From assembly GCA_025200525.1 (NCBI GenBank), contig CM045763.1, positions 87,572,131 to 87,636,130 on the forward strand: a DNA stretch of 64,000 bases. Direction: 5' to 3'. The notes under the pieces were generated by a model that searched no databases, was not told the origin of the DNA, and worked only from the letters and a program-made list of their open reading frames with translations. The translations under genes were made by a program, and so were the position numbers. This document shows positions 11,264 through 21,302 of the stretch, one piece after another. The first letter of the stretch is position 1. Every line of letters begins with the position of its first letter. The stretch comes from Camellia lanceoleosa (taxonomy: Eukaryota; Streptophyta; Magnoliopsida; Ericales; Theaceae).

Positions 11264-11485
11264 TTAGGCTATGTTTGACATGAACTTTTTGGGCTAAAAT
11301 AGCCACAAAAAGACAAAATAGGCTAAAAAATTAATAAGATAAAATGTCACATCCAAATCATAATCATTTTATTTTTTTCTCTCATAAAAGTCAAAAAAGC
11401 CAAAAAGCTCATTTCAAGCGAGGCTTTTTAGCCTCAGGCTAAAATAGTCGAAAAGTCAACCCACATCCCCAACAAAGGTTTATTA
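11264..11485. mobile_element. hAT-like MITE
   Basis: Starts with GGCTATGTTTGACATGAAC and ends with a loosely inverted CCCCAACAAAGG. Inside are AAAATGTCACATCC, GCTAAAATAG and AAAGTCAAAAAAGCC. The same internal words occur in the element at 36238-36505, so both belong to one family. Confidence 0.6.
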
Positions 11486-11499
11486 TTTATTGAGCAGCG

Positions 11500-12125
11500 C
11501 TAGGGGCCTTAATAAATCGAGGCTCGAATGCCTTGTTTATTTTTTTTATTCTTTTTATTTTTTGTGGAATGGTGGTTATATGTAAGGGTATGCTAAAAAA
11601 CTAGACATTCTGTACTAACTCAGCCTGTGTGGTTTAATAAGATGAGTGAGTTGGGTTGGACTGATTGGATGATAAAATTGACTCATCAATTAGGCTACTG
11701 GTTAAAATTTGTTAATTTTCTATAGTTTTGTACGAGTTCCTGTTATATTTTTATTTTAAATCAGGAAGACTCGAAGAAAATTGAAATGACTTTGGTATTG
11801 TATATACATAAAAAAAAAAAAAGAGGCTAATTTGAAATAATACCAAAATCATTTCAATTTTCTCCGAGTCTTCTTGATTTGAAATAAAAATATAGTAGGG
11901 ATTCGTACAAAATTATATAGAATTAATAAATTTTAACTAGTAGCCTAATTGATTAGTCAATTTTATCACCAAACCTGTCCAACCCAACTCACTTACCTTA
12001 TCAAACCATATAATCTGAGTTGGTACGAAATATCTAATTTTTTTGATACACCCTTACACATAACCACCATTCCCCAAAAAAATAAAATAAAATTCGAGGC
12101 CCGAGTGTTAGTCCTATTTATTTAT
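11500..12125. mobile_element. Foldback element with arms of about 280 bp
   Basis: Positions about 11510-11803 and about 11838-12115 are reverse complements with few mismatches: GAATGGTGGTTATATGTAAGGG pairs with CCTTACACATAACCACCATTCC, GAGTGAGTTGGGTTGG with CCAACCCAACTCACT, and GACTCGAAGAAAATTGAAATGA with TCATTTCAATTTTCTCCGAGTC. The loop is about 35 bp with an A-run. A transcript through it would form a long hairpin. Confidence 0.85.
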
Positions 12126-12200
12126 GAGAGTTAAAATAGGCAAAGTAAGAAAAAGAAATAAATAAGGGAAAATTGATAATATTATGGATAATATTTTAAT

Positions 12201-14196
12201 GGGTAAATTATATTTACCTCTTCTGAGGTTTCTGACAAATACAGAGATCTTCCATATGGTTTGAAGAATTCCTGTAATCTCTCCTACTTTACCTAACAAT
12301 GTCAAGATTTTTCCTTCTATCAAATTGTTCCAAATGGCGTTACTTTTTCTATAGTAAATAACCATATTGCCCTTCATTTTTAAATATTAAAAAATATTTT
12401 TGGATTGGATAATGAGTTTGGAAGAAACAAATAGTGTTTGGAATAATATTTTTGGATTTATTTTTTTAAAATATTAAAAAATGTTCAAAAAAATTATTTT
12501 TTCATTTTAAATATATATTTTTTATTTAAATTTTTTATTTTATTTTGTAAATATTTTAATTTTTTTAATTTTAATATTTTAAACTCAAAACACAACTTCA
12601 CACTCAAATCATAACCAAACACATAACTCAAAACTTAATTCAAAAATTATTTCCAAACCTTATAACTAAATACATAACTCGACACTCCATACTACTTTCA
12701 AAACTCTACACTTAAATTGTAACCAAACGCATAACAAAACAATTAAAATATTTAAAAATATATTTATAAAATAAAATGAAATATTTAAAATCAAAATTAT
12801 TTATTTAAAATAAAAAAAATAAATTTTTTTAAAATTTTTTAATATTTAAAAAATATATTTAACATAAGTTTGTATTTTTTTAAGTTTGTGTTTGGTTATG
12901 AGTTTTGAAAATAATTTTTGAATTGAGTTTTGAGTTGTGTATTTGATTAAAACTCTCTGAGTTTTGAAAAGATTTTTGAAAATTTCTAATTGAAATTGTG
13001 ATTCTAAAAGAGAACCAAACATGCTTCTAAAAAAATCTTTTTTCGGAACATATTTTTACTCAAAACTCAATTCAAAAATTATTTTTAAAACTCATAACCA
13101 AACACAAACTTAAAATTCAATTCAAAACTCTTTTCAAAACTCAAAACCAAACTTTTTCAAAAACTCTATGTTAAAAGAAAAAAAAATTCAAAAAAAATTA
13201 AATTTTTTTTAAAATTATTTTTAGAATCATGATTTGAGTGTGGAGTCTTATTTTCAGTTATGAGTTTTGAAAAAAAAAATTTGTTTGGTTATAAATTTTG
13301 AAAATTTTTGAATTTATTTTTTATGGTAAATATTTATTTATTTATTTTAATGTGCATTATATTTCATGCATCTATGTGTTGCATTTTTTTTAATATTTTA
13401 AATATATTTTTAAAAAATTTAAAATTTAAAATTTTTATTTTTTATTTTAAATATATAGTTTTTATTTTATTTTATAAATATATTTTAAAATATTTTTGTT
13501 ATGCGTTTGGTTACAATTTAAGTGTAGAGTTTTGAAAGTATTGTGGAGTGTCAAGTTATATGTTTTGTTATGAGGTTTGAAAATAATTTTTGAATTGAGT
13601 TTTGAGTTATGTGTTTGGTTACGATTTAAGTGTGAAGTTGTGTTTTGAGTTTAAAATATTAAAATTAAAAAAATTAAAATATTTACAAAATAAAATAAAA
13701 TATTTAAATAAAAATTATATATTTAAAATAAAAAATAATTTTTTAAAAACATTTTTTAATATTTTTAAAAAATAAATCCAAAAATACTGTTTCAAACAGT
13801 GTTTGTTCTCCCAAACCTATCCTCCAATCCAAAAACATTTTTTAATATTTTAAAAGTAAGGATAGTAAAGTGATTTACTATAGGAAAAGTAATATCATTT
13901 GGAACAATTTGACAGAAGAGGAGAATCTTGATATTGTCAGGTAAAGTAGAAAAAATCACTGTAATTATTCAAACTATAGGATAGATCACTGTATTTGTCA
14001 GTAACCTAGGGAGATAAATGTAATTTGAGAAGTGATTAAGACCCCTCAATCACCAACCCTCACCACTCGCAAACACACATGAGGGTTGGTGATTAGAAGA
14101 GGAGAAAAAGAAAAAAAAAACCGGCCAACCACATGCCAAGAGGTCGTGGGATTCACATTTTGGAGGGGTCCGGATCATTTTTGATGTAATTTATCC
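12201..14196. mobile_element. 2-kb foldback Mutator-like element with 9-bp TSD
   Basis: Begins GGGTAAATTATATTTACC and ends GATGTAATTTATCC, flanked by TATTTTAAT (12192-12200 and 14197-14205). Most of it is a giant inverted repeat centred near 13100: 12225-12390 mirrors 13870-14020 (e.g. TGTCAAGATTTTTCC and GAATCTTGATATTGTCA), and 12590-12740 mirrors 13497-13650 (e.g. AGTTTTGAGTTATGTGTTTG). An inner hairpin lies near 12880-13110. The right end (14030-14190) holds extra sequence with its own small inverted repeat (CACCAACCCTCA / TGAGGGTTGGTG). Confidence 0.8.
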
Positions 14197-14215
14197 TATT
14201 TTAATATGGAAAAAT

Positions 14216-14425
14216 ATTTGGGACTCCCTTTTGAAAAGGAGCAAGGATCTTTTAGAGTTTTTTTTTTTCTAAATTTTTTAGAGTGATACATTATGTGGTT
14301 GAGATTTAATGACAAATTACATCAATTTTTTAACATTAAATCTCAACCACACAATATATCACTATAAAAAATTAAAAAAAAAAAAAAACCCTAAAAAATC
14401 CTTGGTGTTTGAACACCCCCAAATA
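14216..14425. mobile_element. Small foldback MITE
   Basis: Arms about 14245-14315 and about 14335-14405 pair through GGTTGAGATTTAATG / CATTAAATCTCAACC, GTGATACATTATGTG / CACAATATATCAC, and the flanking TTTAGAG..TTTT and AAAA..CCCTAAA runs. Loop of about 20 bp. No coding capacity. Confidence 0.75.
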
Positions 14426-15634
14426 ACGATGTAAACCAATAATGTGATTGTGTTATTTATTTATTTTTTCCTTTCTTTCTTATTTACACCAATCACAAAT
14501 GAGTACGAGGAGCTCCTGTGGTGACATTTCGTGGGTCCGAATCATTACTGTTTAATATATTAATTTTATTTTGATCAATCCCTGTTGGTCTGTACGCTGC
14601 CGCGCCTCTCCATCTCAAACACTCACCTCCTTCGTCGTCGCCGGCTTTATCGCCGGCCAGCCTCACCCCTCCGCCGGACATCTACCACAAGTCTTCAACT
14701 TTCTATCGACAACACAGATCTGAATCATCTCACAGTGAGGTACACTCTCTCAGTCTCTCTGATACTGTGATTGCTCTCACTTTCTCACAGCTCTACAGTC
14801 TTTTTTTTGTTGTTGAAGAAATTTGCTTTTTTCTTTTGAGAAATATTTGAAATTGGCATCTTTTTAATCCCTATTTTGCATCAAAGTCCTGGTTTGTTGG
14901 TTGCAAATGACGGTTTGCATGTAACCTAGCTAGAGATTTACATGTTTTGCTCAAGAAATTTGCTGGTTTGTTGTATAGCGTGATTTGTTGTTTGAAAACG
15001 ATGGTCAAAATTCTTGGTTGTTTTGTTGATTTAGCATATTTTTGCATCCACCCGTCCAACTCGCAAATTCAAAACCGCCTGCTGGTTTTACTGAGCCACG
15101 GCAGTGGTTGACAAAAATGCACAACCCACAAATGGTGGTTCGGTTAGTATTTTCCTTCAAAACCACACTACCCTGACCTGTGCACATCCCTAGTGGAGAG
15201 TATGGCGGTGGAGAATGGTTTGAGTGGGAGGGAAAGGAGAATAAGGTAGTTAGGTAATTTTGGTTTCATACTGGAGGGTAATTTGGTTATTTTATTTTAT
15301 TTTTTCTGTTCACTTTATTAGAAGACAAACATTGAAAGGTGTATTAGTTTATTTGTAATTTTTCAAACCAAAGATAAGAATTTGTATTTTTTATAAAACT
15401 TGAGAGTATTTGTAATTGTGTATTGCTAAGTGCTAATCACCACCAAGTAACAAATATGATAGGACAAATTAGGGAAAAAAAAGAGAAAAGGTAGGAGTTA
15501 TGTGGGGCCAAGGAGGGAGAAGAAATTGAAAAAATGGAAGAGTGATGCAAGAGAAAAGGGGAGAGAAGAGGTAGGGAAGGGGAAGAGTCGATCATTAGTG
15601 AGAGTAGATTTCTAGCAAATTTGGATTTGAATTA
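14426..15634. other. Intergenic region with a GC-rich leader-like patch
   Basis: No gene recognised. Positions 14590-14765 are GC- and pyrimidine-rich (CGTCGTCGCCGGC) and end in CACAGTGAGGTAC, resembling a 5' leader exon with a donor site. It could belong to the SWIM gene far downstream, but that is a guess. The rest is AT-rich. Purine-rich text fills 15470-15600. Confidence 0.35.
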
Positions 15635-15959
15635 AAATATTATGGGAAAATAACAAATTAGTAGCATTTAGCGTAATTCAGTAATTGTTGAAAGAACAAA
15701 ATATCAATAAAAATATTACAAAAGAGTGGAAGCCACCACTTGAATTTACCAAAATGCCCTCTTCTTTGTAACTCAAGTAACCAGCCTTTGCCATCGACCA
15801 CCACTTGCGCATCACCCTAGCCGCTCCCTCGCTTTTCTTCGCCACCCCCAACCCCTTCCCCACCTTTCCCCCCGCTATCCTCCTCTTCCCTAACCCACCC
15901 TGCTCCACTCAAGCCGACAGTCTAGTTAACCAAACACTAGTCATCAGAACTACCCAAAC

Positions 15960-16685
15960 CCAGTGTTATAAAAAGCACGCCTAAGCGCACACAAGGTGCA
16001 CCTGGGGTGCCTCAGATAGCTTGAGGTGAGGCACTGTAGGAAAAACACATCTAAGGCGCGTGCCTTAGGCTCAGGCGTGAGGCACATGCCACATGCACTT
16101 CATTTGAATTTTTGTTCCATCCTTATTCTTTGTGTGAGTAGCCACAGTGAATAACAACCCCTTTAATATAAAATGTAAACACATGCTTTGAGTCTCAATT
16201 TTCATATCAAAAAAGTTTTAGGTATTGAGAAAAAACTCTGGGATTGCTATATGGATATATGACTGTGGGATTCCTTTCAATGTAGTGAATTATGATAGTT
16301 TTGTGCCAATGATTGAAGCTAGCGGGCAATTTGATCTCAATTTGAAATCAAAATAACTAAGTTACTATATGATGCGAGTTCCTTATCTCAAAAAAGAAGT
16401 GAATCATGTCAATAAATTGATGAAAGAAGATAGATACTAATATAGTATTATGTAAAGTAAAGTTGAATGTCATTCTTGAAAAAATTTCAAAATATGGAAT
16501 GTTATTTTTATGATTTTTGGAATATTGAATGTTATTCTATATTTTTTGAAATTCTAGAAATATTTGCTTATGTTGAAAACTTTGCCTATATTAAAATTTT
16601 GCTTATTTTCTATAACTTACGCCTCGCTTTGGTGAGGCGCACACCTCGCTTAGCGCGTCAATATGCCTAGAGCTTTTTAAAATAT
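15960..16685. mobile_element. TIR element nested in the Mutator-like element
   Basis: Left end AGTGTTATAAAAAGC followed by CACGCCTAAGCGC; right end GCGCGTCAATATGCCTAGAGC then TTTTTAAAATATTG, with related inverted text (GAGGCGCACACCTCGCTTAGCGC). This 'GCGCCTAAGGCG' end style is common in plant hAT-like MITEs. The flanking 8-mers CCAAACCC and CCAATCCC differ by one base. Interior AT-rich, no domain. Confidence 0.55.
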
Positions 16686-16960
16686 TGCCCAATCCCCTCT
16701 AACCCCTATCTGTTGCGACCCTGCACCCCTTTTCCCTGCTACAAAACATTCTTGGTGCAAGTGTCATTTGTGCTAGGTGCAACATGTACATAGGTGCAAG
16801 TTTTAGTTGTGCCCGGTGCAAATGCAAGCTTGTCACTTGCACCTGTGCACATATTGCACTTGTATCGAGCACCAAGAAAGAAGACTTGTATCAAGCCTAT
16901 TATGTAGCAATAATGGAGAGGGCGTGCAGGATCACAATGAGGATGGGACTTCAGGGTTTT

Positions 16961-17066
16961 GGTTAGTTCTGGTGGCTAGGGTTTTGATAAGGCTAGGTTG
17001 TTGGGTAGGGGGGTTTGGTTAGTTCTAGTGGCTAGGGTTTTGATAAGACTAGGTTGTTGGGTAGGG
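16961..17066. repeat. Tandem duplication of about 54 bp
   Basis: GGTTAGTTCT, GTGGCTAGGGTTTTGATAAG, CTAGGTTGTTGGGTAGGG occur twice in a row with two or three base differences. Confidence 0.85.
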
Positions 17067-17317
17067 TGGGGATGGGCTGGGAGGAGGAAGGGGTAAGGGG
17101 TTGAAGGTGGTGAAGGAGTGGTGGTTGGCTTTAGAGGCAAATTGCCAGAGTTGCAGAGAAAAATAAGGAAGAGGCCATTTTAGAAAATTCAAGGGGTGGT
17201 TTCCACCCTTTCATAATTTTTTGTTCTTTCAACCATTACTGCAATTAAAATTTTTGACATCCTATTTGTAATATGTTGCCTTAAATGCCACTGATTTGTT
17301 ATTTTCCCAAATATTCT

Positions 17318-18123
17318 TCCTTCGTGTTATAGAAACGGTTTGCATCAGATTTTTCCTTGTAGAATATTAAAGTCGGACCACCTCAAATCTATATATATAT
17401 ATGTATATAAGTGTGAACGATTTGGAACTTTTTAGTCCTTTGCCCAAATAGTGAACAGACAAAGTAGAGAAAAGAGCTATATGTTAAAATAATCTGAGGA
17501 AAACTCAGCATCAGAGAGGTAATTTACCAAATTTGATTTTTTTGCCTTTGTGTACGAATTAGATTTCCTTTCGTTTTCTCTTATTTTCTTACTTTTTTTC
17601 TTTTCTTTACCCATACTGTTTCTTGCACTTTCGATTCTATACTTCTCTTCCCCGTTTTGGTAATCTTCTTGTTTTTCTTTCTATGTTTATTCACTATTGT
17701 CCTCTTAGCTTTGTAGCTACCACCTGTTCTAATTTCAGCATTATTTGCTTCATGAATTGTGCTTTACAAATGTGTGTTTGTGCTTGTATATGTAGGGCTC
17801 AGGGTGTATTTTTGTTTTGGAGGAAGGCTAAGAGGAAGCATGAAGGGTCATGAAGCAAAGGTATATTTATGTGCATATATGCCTTTTTTTTTGTTTAATA
17901 TCGTATGCTATATAAGGTTGTGCCTTGCAAATTTTCACTCTATCCTGGGTTATATTAATGTTGTGATTTTGAGCTATCGTATACGTTATTCTCAGCTTTA
18001 TTGTGTGTTAATTCCACAGTTTTAATGAATTTATATAACTAACTTGCTTTAGCTTAACCAGGTATAGATTTAATTCTTCTCTCTTTATCTGTGCACACAC
18101 ACCCCCACCCTCCCACCCATGCC
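17318..18123. other. Intergenic stretch, no gene recognised
   Basis: T-rich text with short hydrophobic reading frames that look like chance. It could contain an untranslated exon of the downstream SWIM gene (CATCAGAGAG followed by GTAATTTA near 17510 would fit a donor), but I cannot support this. Confidence 0.35.
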
Positions 18124-18132
18124 AAGATCAGA

Positions 18133-19100
18133 GGGGCTTCTAAATGCACTCCAAAAACATCTTTGGGCACTCATTTAATGAATTTAATTCTTCTTTTTAT
18201 CTATACACATGTATCCCCATTTATTTGAACACTTCATTCCCAAATTTGAATTTTGTACTATTTTTTTTAACGCCCCAGTTAATTCCAACCTTGTCCCATT
18301 CTTAACCACTCAAACCCTTAGCCCACACCCACCGCAACCCCCACCTCGTCCTCCGTCTCACGTAGCCATTGCCACCACCTCCAATTACCACCCCAACTCC
18401 TCACTTTCCTCCCCTTCCACCACCTAGCCCCTCCCCTTCTGTTCCTCATGGTCACCACCCTTTTTCAACTTTCCAAGCAACTCCTTCCCACATGACATGT
18501 CCACTACTACCCACTCCAACCCCAGTAAACTTCCAAACTCTGACCGCCACTGCAAAGCTCCTTCTCTTGTCAGCCGTTCAGACTACTAGCACCAGATAAA
18601 TATTTGGAGTGCAGTTTCCTTGCATCGAATCGATGGCTAATGTTCAGACATTGACAACTGAACTTGAAAAAATGGTCACCGTTCGGTTTACACATACCAA
18701 ACTGATGGTGTTTGTTCGGAGATACACCATCCAAAGATCTAACTTTGTGGGTGGGCTAGGAAGTGGTGGTGCTGTGTGGGTTAGGGTTTCTTTCTTCCAC
18801 GGGTTCAAAATCTAGGGCTAGGTTTTCAAAATTTAGTGAGAGAGAAAGAAGGTGAGGGAGGGAGAGGGGCTGACATGGGAATTAAAGAGGGGGATGTGGG
18901 TCACAAGAGTGGGGTAGGGAGAGCTGAGGGGTGGCAGGGTGGAAAGGGGAAGGGTTGGTGGATGGTGGGGAGGGATGGGAGGGGTTAGAATGGTGGTAGA
19001 AGGTGGTGGTGGCTGTCGAAGGTGGAGAAAGTGGTGGCTGGGGTGAGTGCAGAGAGAAAATTTCGCGTGGATGTTTTTGAGGTGCATTTAGAAGCTCCCC
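18133..19100. mobile_element. Mutator-like TIR element with exact 9-bp TSD
   Basis: GGGGCTTCTAAATGCACTCC at the left and GGTGCATTTAGAAGCTCCCC at the right are inverted repeats extending into AAAAACATC / GATGTTTTT. The 9-bp duplication AAGATCAGA flanks it exactly (18124-18132 and 19101-19109). The interior is C-rich on one arm and G-rich on the other and generates proline-rich pseudo-ORFs. No transposase. Confidence 0.88.
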
Positions 19101-19130
19101 AAGATCAGAAAGCTGATATATCAAGAATTT

Positions 19131-19806
19131 GAACTGGGTTGCTTAATAATATTCCAAAGCCTGTTCAACAATGGTTAGAAAAAAGAAAAAAAGAAAGAAT
19201 CACTCTTTCAGATTTTTATTCGAGGGGAGATACATTTCCTTAGGGAACTACATATTTGATTAGTCTCCTTACTATTGAAGCCTCGTCAAAGAGACAAAAT
19301 TTATTAACACACTAAACAAGTTTAATTTTTCCCTAAATTTTCAGTAGTCAAAATTTTATTTGTAGTTCAATAAGTTCATGGCAAAAAAAAAAAAAAGAAG
19401 AAGAAGAAGAAGAAGAAGAAGAAGAAGAGAAGATATTGCATATTGTCTATTTAAAACACTTCTTAACCTATAAAAGTTCATCTTGTTGTGCCCACTTTTT
19501 AAAGCACACAAGGGCCCACAATATTTGTTCATGAAAGTATGTAGATATGCAAATAACTTCTGAGTATATGTATGACCGACCAAACCTACATAAATTCCTA
19601 TTCTTGTGATTTTAATCTAATAAGAGCTCTCCAAGTGGATGATATAGCAAAAAGTTGAATTGAGTGGCTTAATAATATTCCAAGGGCCATTCAAGAATGG
19701 TTGGGAAAAAGCAATCACTCTTTCTGATTTCGATTCGAGGGGAGATATGTACCCCAAGGGAACTGCATGTTTGATTAGTCTCTTTGCTATAAGAAGATTA
19801 AGGAAG
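19131..19806. repeat. Pair of direct repeats of about 155 bp, unknown origin
   Basis: 19131-19290 and 19652-19806 share GGCTTAATAATATTCCAA (one mismatch), AATCACTCTTTC, ATTCGAGGGGAGATA, AGGGAACT and TTTGATTAGTCTC. The second copy has an open frame of 79 codons (19660-19899). No family recognised. The intervening 360 bp include the GAA microsatellite. Confidence 0.7.
19396..19429. repeat. (GAA)n microsatellite
   Basis: About eleven AAG/GAA units following an A-run, in the spacer between the two direct repeats. Confidence 0.9.
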
Positions 19807-19899
19807 GCTAAATTCAGAGAAGTGATGATACTTGGACATTGGCATGATTTCATAGAGAAACTGATAGAAATCTTCTATAATTATGTTTCTAGTATTTAG

Positions 19900-21302
19900 A
19901 GTCTTATTTTATTATTATTTTATGGTTTCTAAGATTTTTAAGGTTAAGAGATTGAAAAAAAGAATACTAAAAAGTTGAGAGATTGGCATACTAGTTTTTT
20001 TTTCCATTATATTTTAGCCAAAAAGTTAAAAAGTTATTAAAAAAGAATGTTCCAAAACAAGGCCTTAGTTCTATATAAAGTTATGTAATGCTATTAATTC
20101 AATAAAGTTGATATTTTATAAAAAGTTGAGAGTTTTGAAGCTTCTTTATGTGTTGTGTGATGCAATCAAATCCTAGGTGTGATGCCTAAGGAATTCTAGG
20201 AGTGATTCTTAGACCTATCTTCTTCTTTTTTGTTTTAGTTTACTATTCACGAGTTACTGACAACCTCGTAACAGCCCCTAAACAGTGCTAAAATTCCATC
20301 TTTCATGCTTAAACTCTTACCTATTTATTACCCTAAACAAACCCTACTTGTCCCCTATATTGTTATTGCAATTGCAGCCATAAAATCCAATTAAAATCAG
20401 ACCCAAAAGCCTAGATTTGCTGCTGTCCCTAGTTGTCCTGCATCAGTTGGGTGTTGAGTTTTACAACTTCAATTACAGTTTGTACGATGAAGTTATCCAA
20501 ATTTCTTGAACCTTCCTGGTTTAAAAAATAAAAAAATAAAAATATTCTGTAAGTATATATCCCCAAAGTGTAATGATGAAATATAACAATGAAACGTCCA
20601 GCTGATTAGCTAATCCTTATCTTCTGTTACTTCTGTTATTAGCTATGGGAGACAACGGCATGGTTTTTAATGTCATGATTGCATTTGGAAAGGATGGGTC
20701 ATCGCAGAATCTGTAGGCACTTTTCACTGAAGAAAATGTTTATTGTCTTCTTAAACAAACTTCTGTTGATATATTTTTTGTCCTATCTGCCCATACGGCT
20801 TGCGCAATTGCTCCATGTGGATTATTGCTTTAGCAGTGTGGACTTTAGTTATCTTATACATATGTGATTTTTGGGATCAAGAGAGATGAGTTCGTATATT
20901 CTTCAGTGATTGCAAGTTTTATGGGATTGCTATCTATTTATATTCCCTACCTTGTACTGCCCTAGCTCCCTGCTATAACAACCAAGCTAGAGATTGAAAA
21001 ACATAAGAAAAAAAAGTGAGTTATGCAAGACACCCGAAAAAAACAGAGCCTCATAATCTCAATGAAGTTTTTCTTTTTATACTAAAACTCTCTTTTTACA
21101 CTTTGTTTAATTGATGCATTATGAATTTGCAGTTTCCTTTTGTTCTTTTTCATTGATCCTGCAAACTGATCTAGTGAGTGGGAAAATGATGCAATTATAT
21201 TGTCTTTACATAATTTGATTAAAATTAGAATTGCCATTTTTTTCTCATTGTTTCTGGCATTCCTGTGCATTTCACAAGCTTATGCTTTTGTTTTTGCAAC
21301 AG
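19900..21302. other. Upstream region of the SWIM gene
   Basis: No coding region recognised. It should hold the promoter and untranslated leader of the SWIM zinc-finger gene. A 3' splice site (TTTTTGCAACAG) directly precedes the chosen ATG at 21303, so an upstream untranslated exon is likely, but its position is not clear. Confidence 0.4.

Larger units (their letters stand above)
15644..17308. mobile_element. Mutator-like element with about 300-bp TIRs
   Basis: GGGAAAATAACAAATTAG at the left matches the reverse complement of the right end. Similarity continues inward for about 300 bp, including AATTGTTGAAAGAACAAAA against TTTTTGTTCTTTCAACCATT and GTGGAAGCCACCACTTGAATTT against its mirror near 17200. 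The flanking 9-mers are AAATATTAT (15635-15643) and AAATATTCT (17309-17317), 8 of 9 identical. A second element is inserted in its middle. Confidence 0.75.

Noticed and set aside
18209..18600. Proline-rich protein frames
   Set aside because: C-rich interior of a TIR element; overlapping frames look equally open.
21231..21302. Upstream in-frame ATG for the SWIM protein
   Set aside because: A splice acceptor (TTTTTGCAACAG) ends exactly at 21302, and the family's N-terminus as I recall it starts near the ILNLPVQ motif, so 21303 is the better start.
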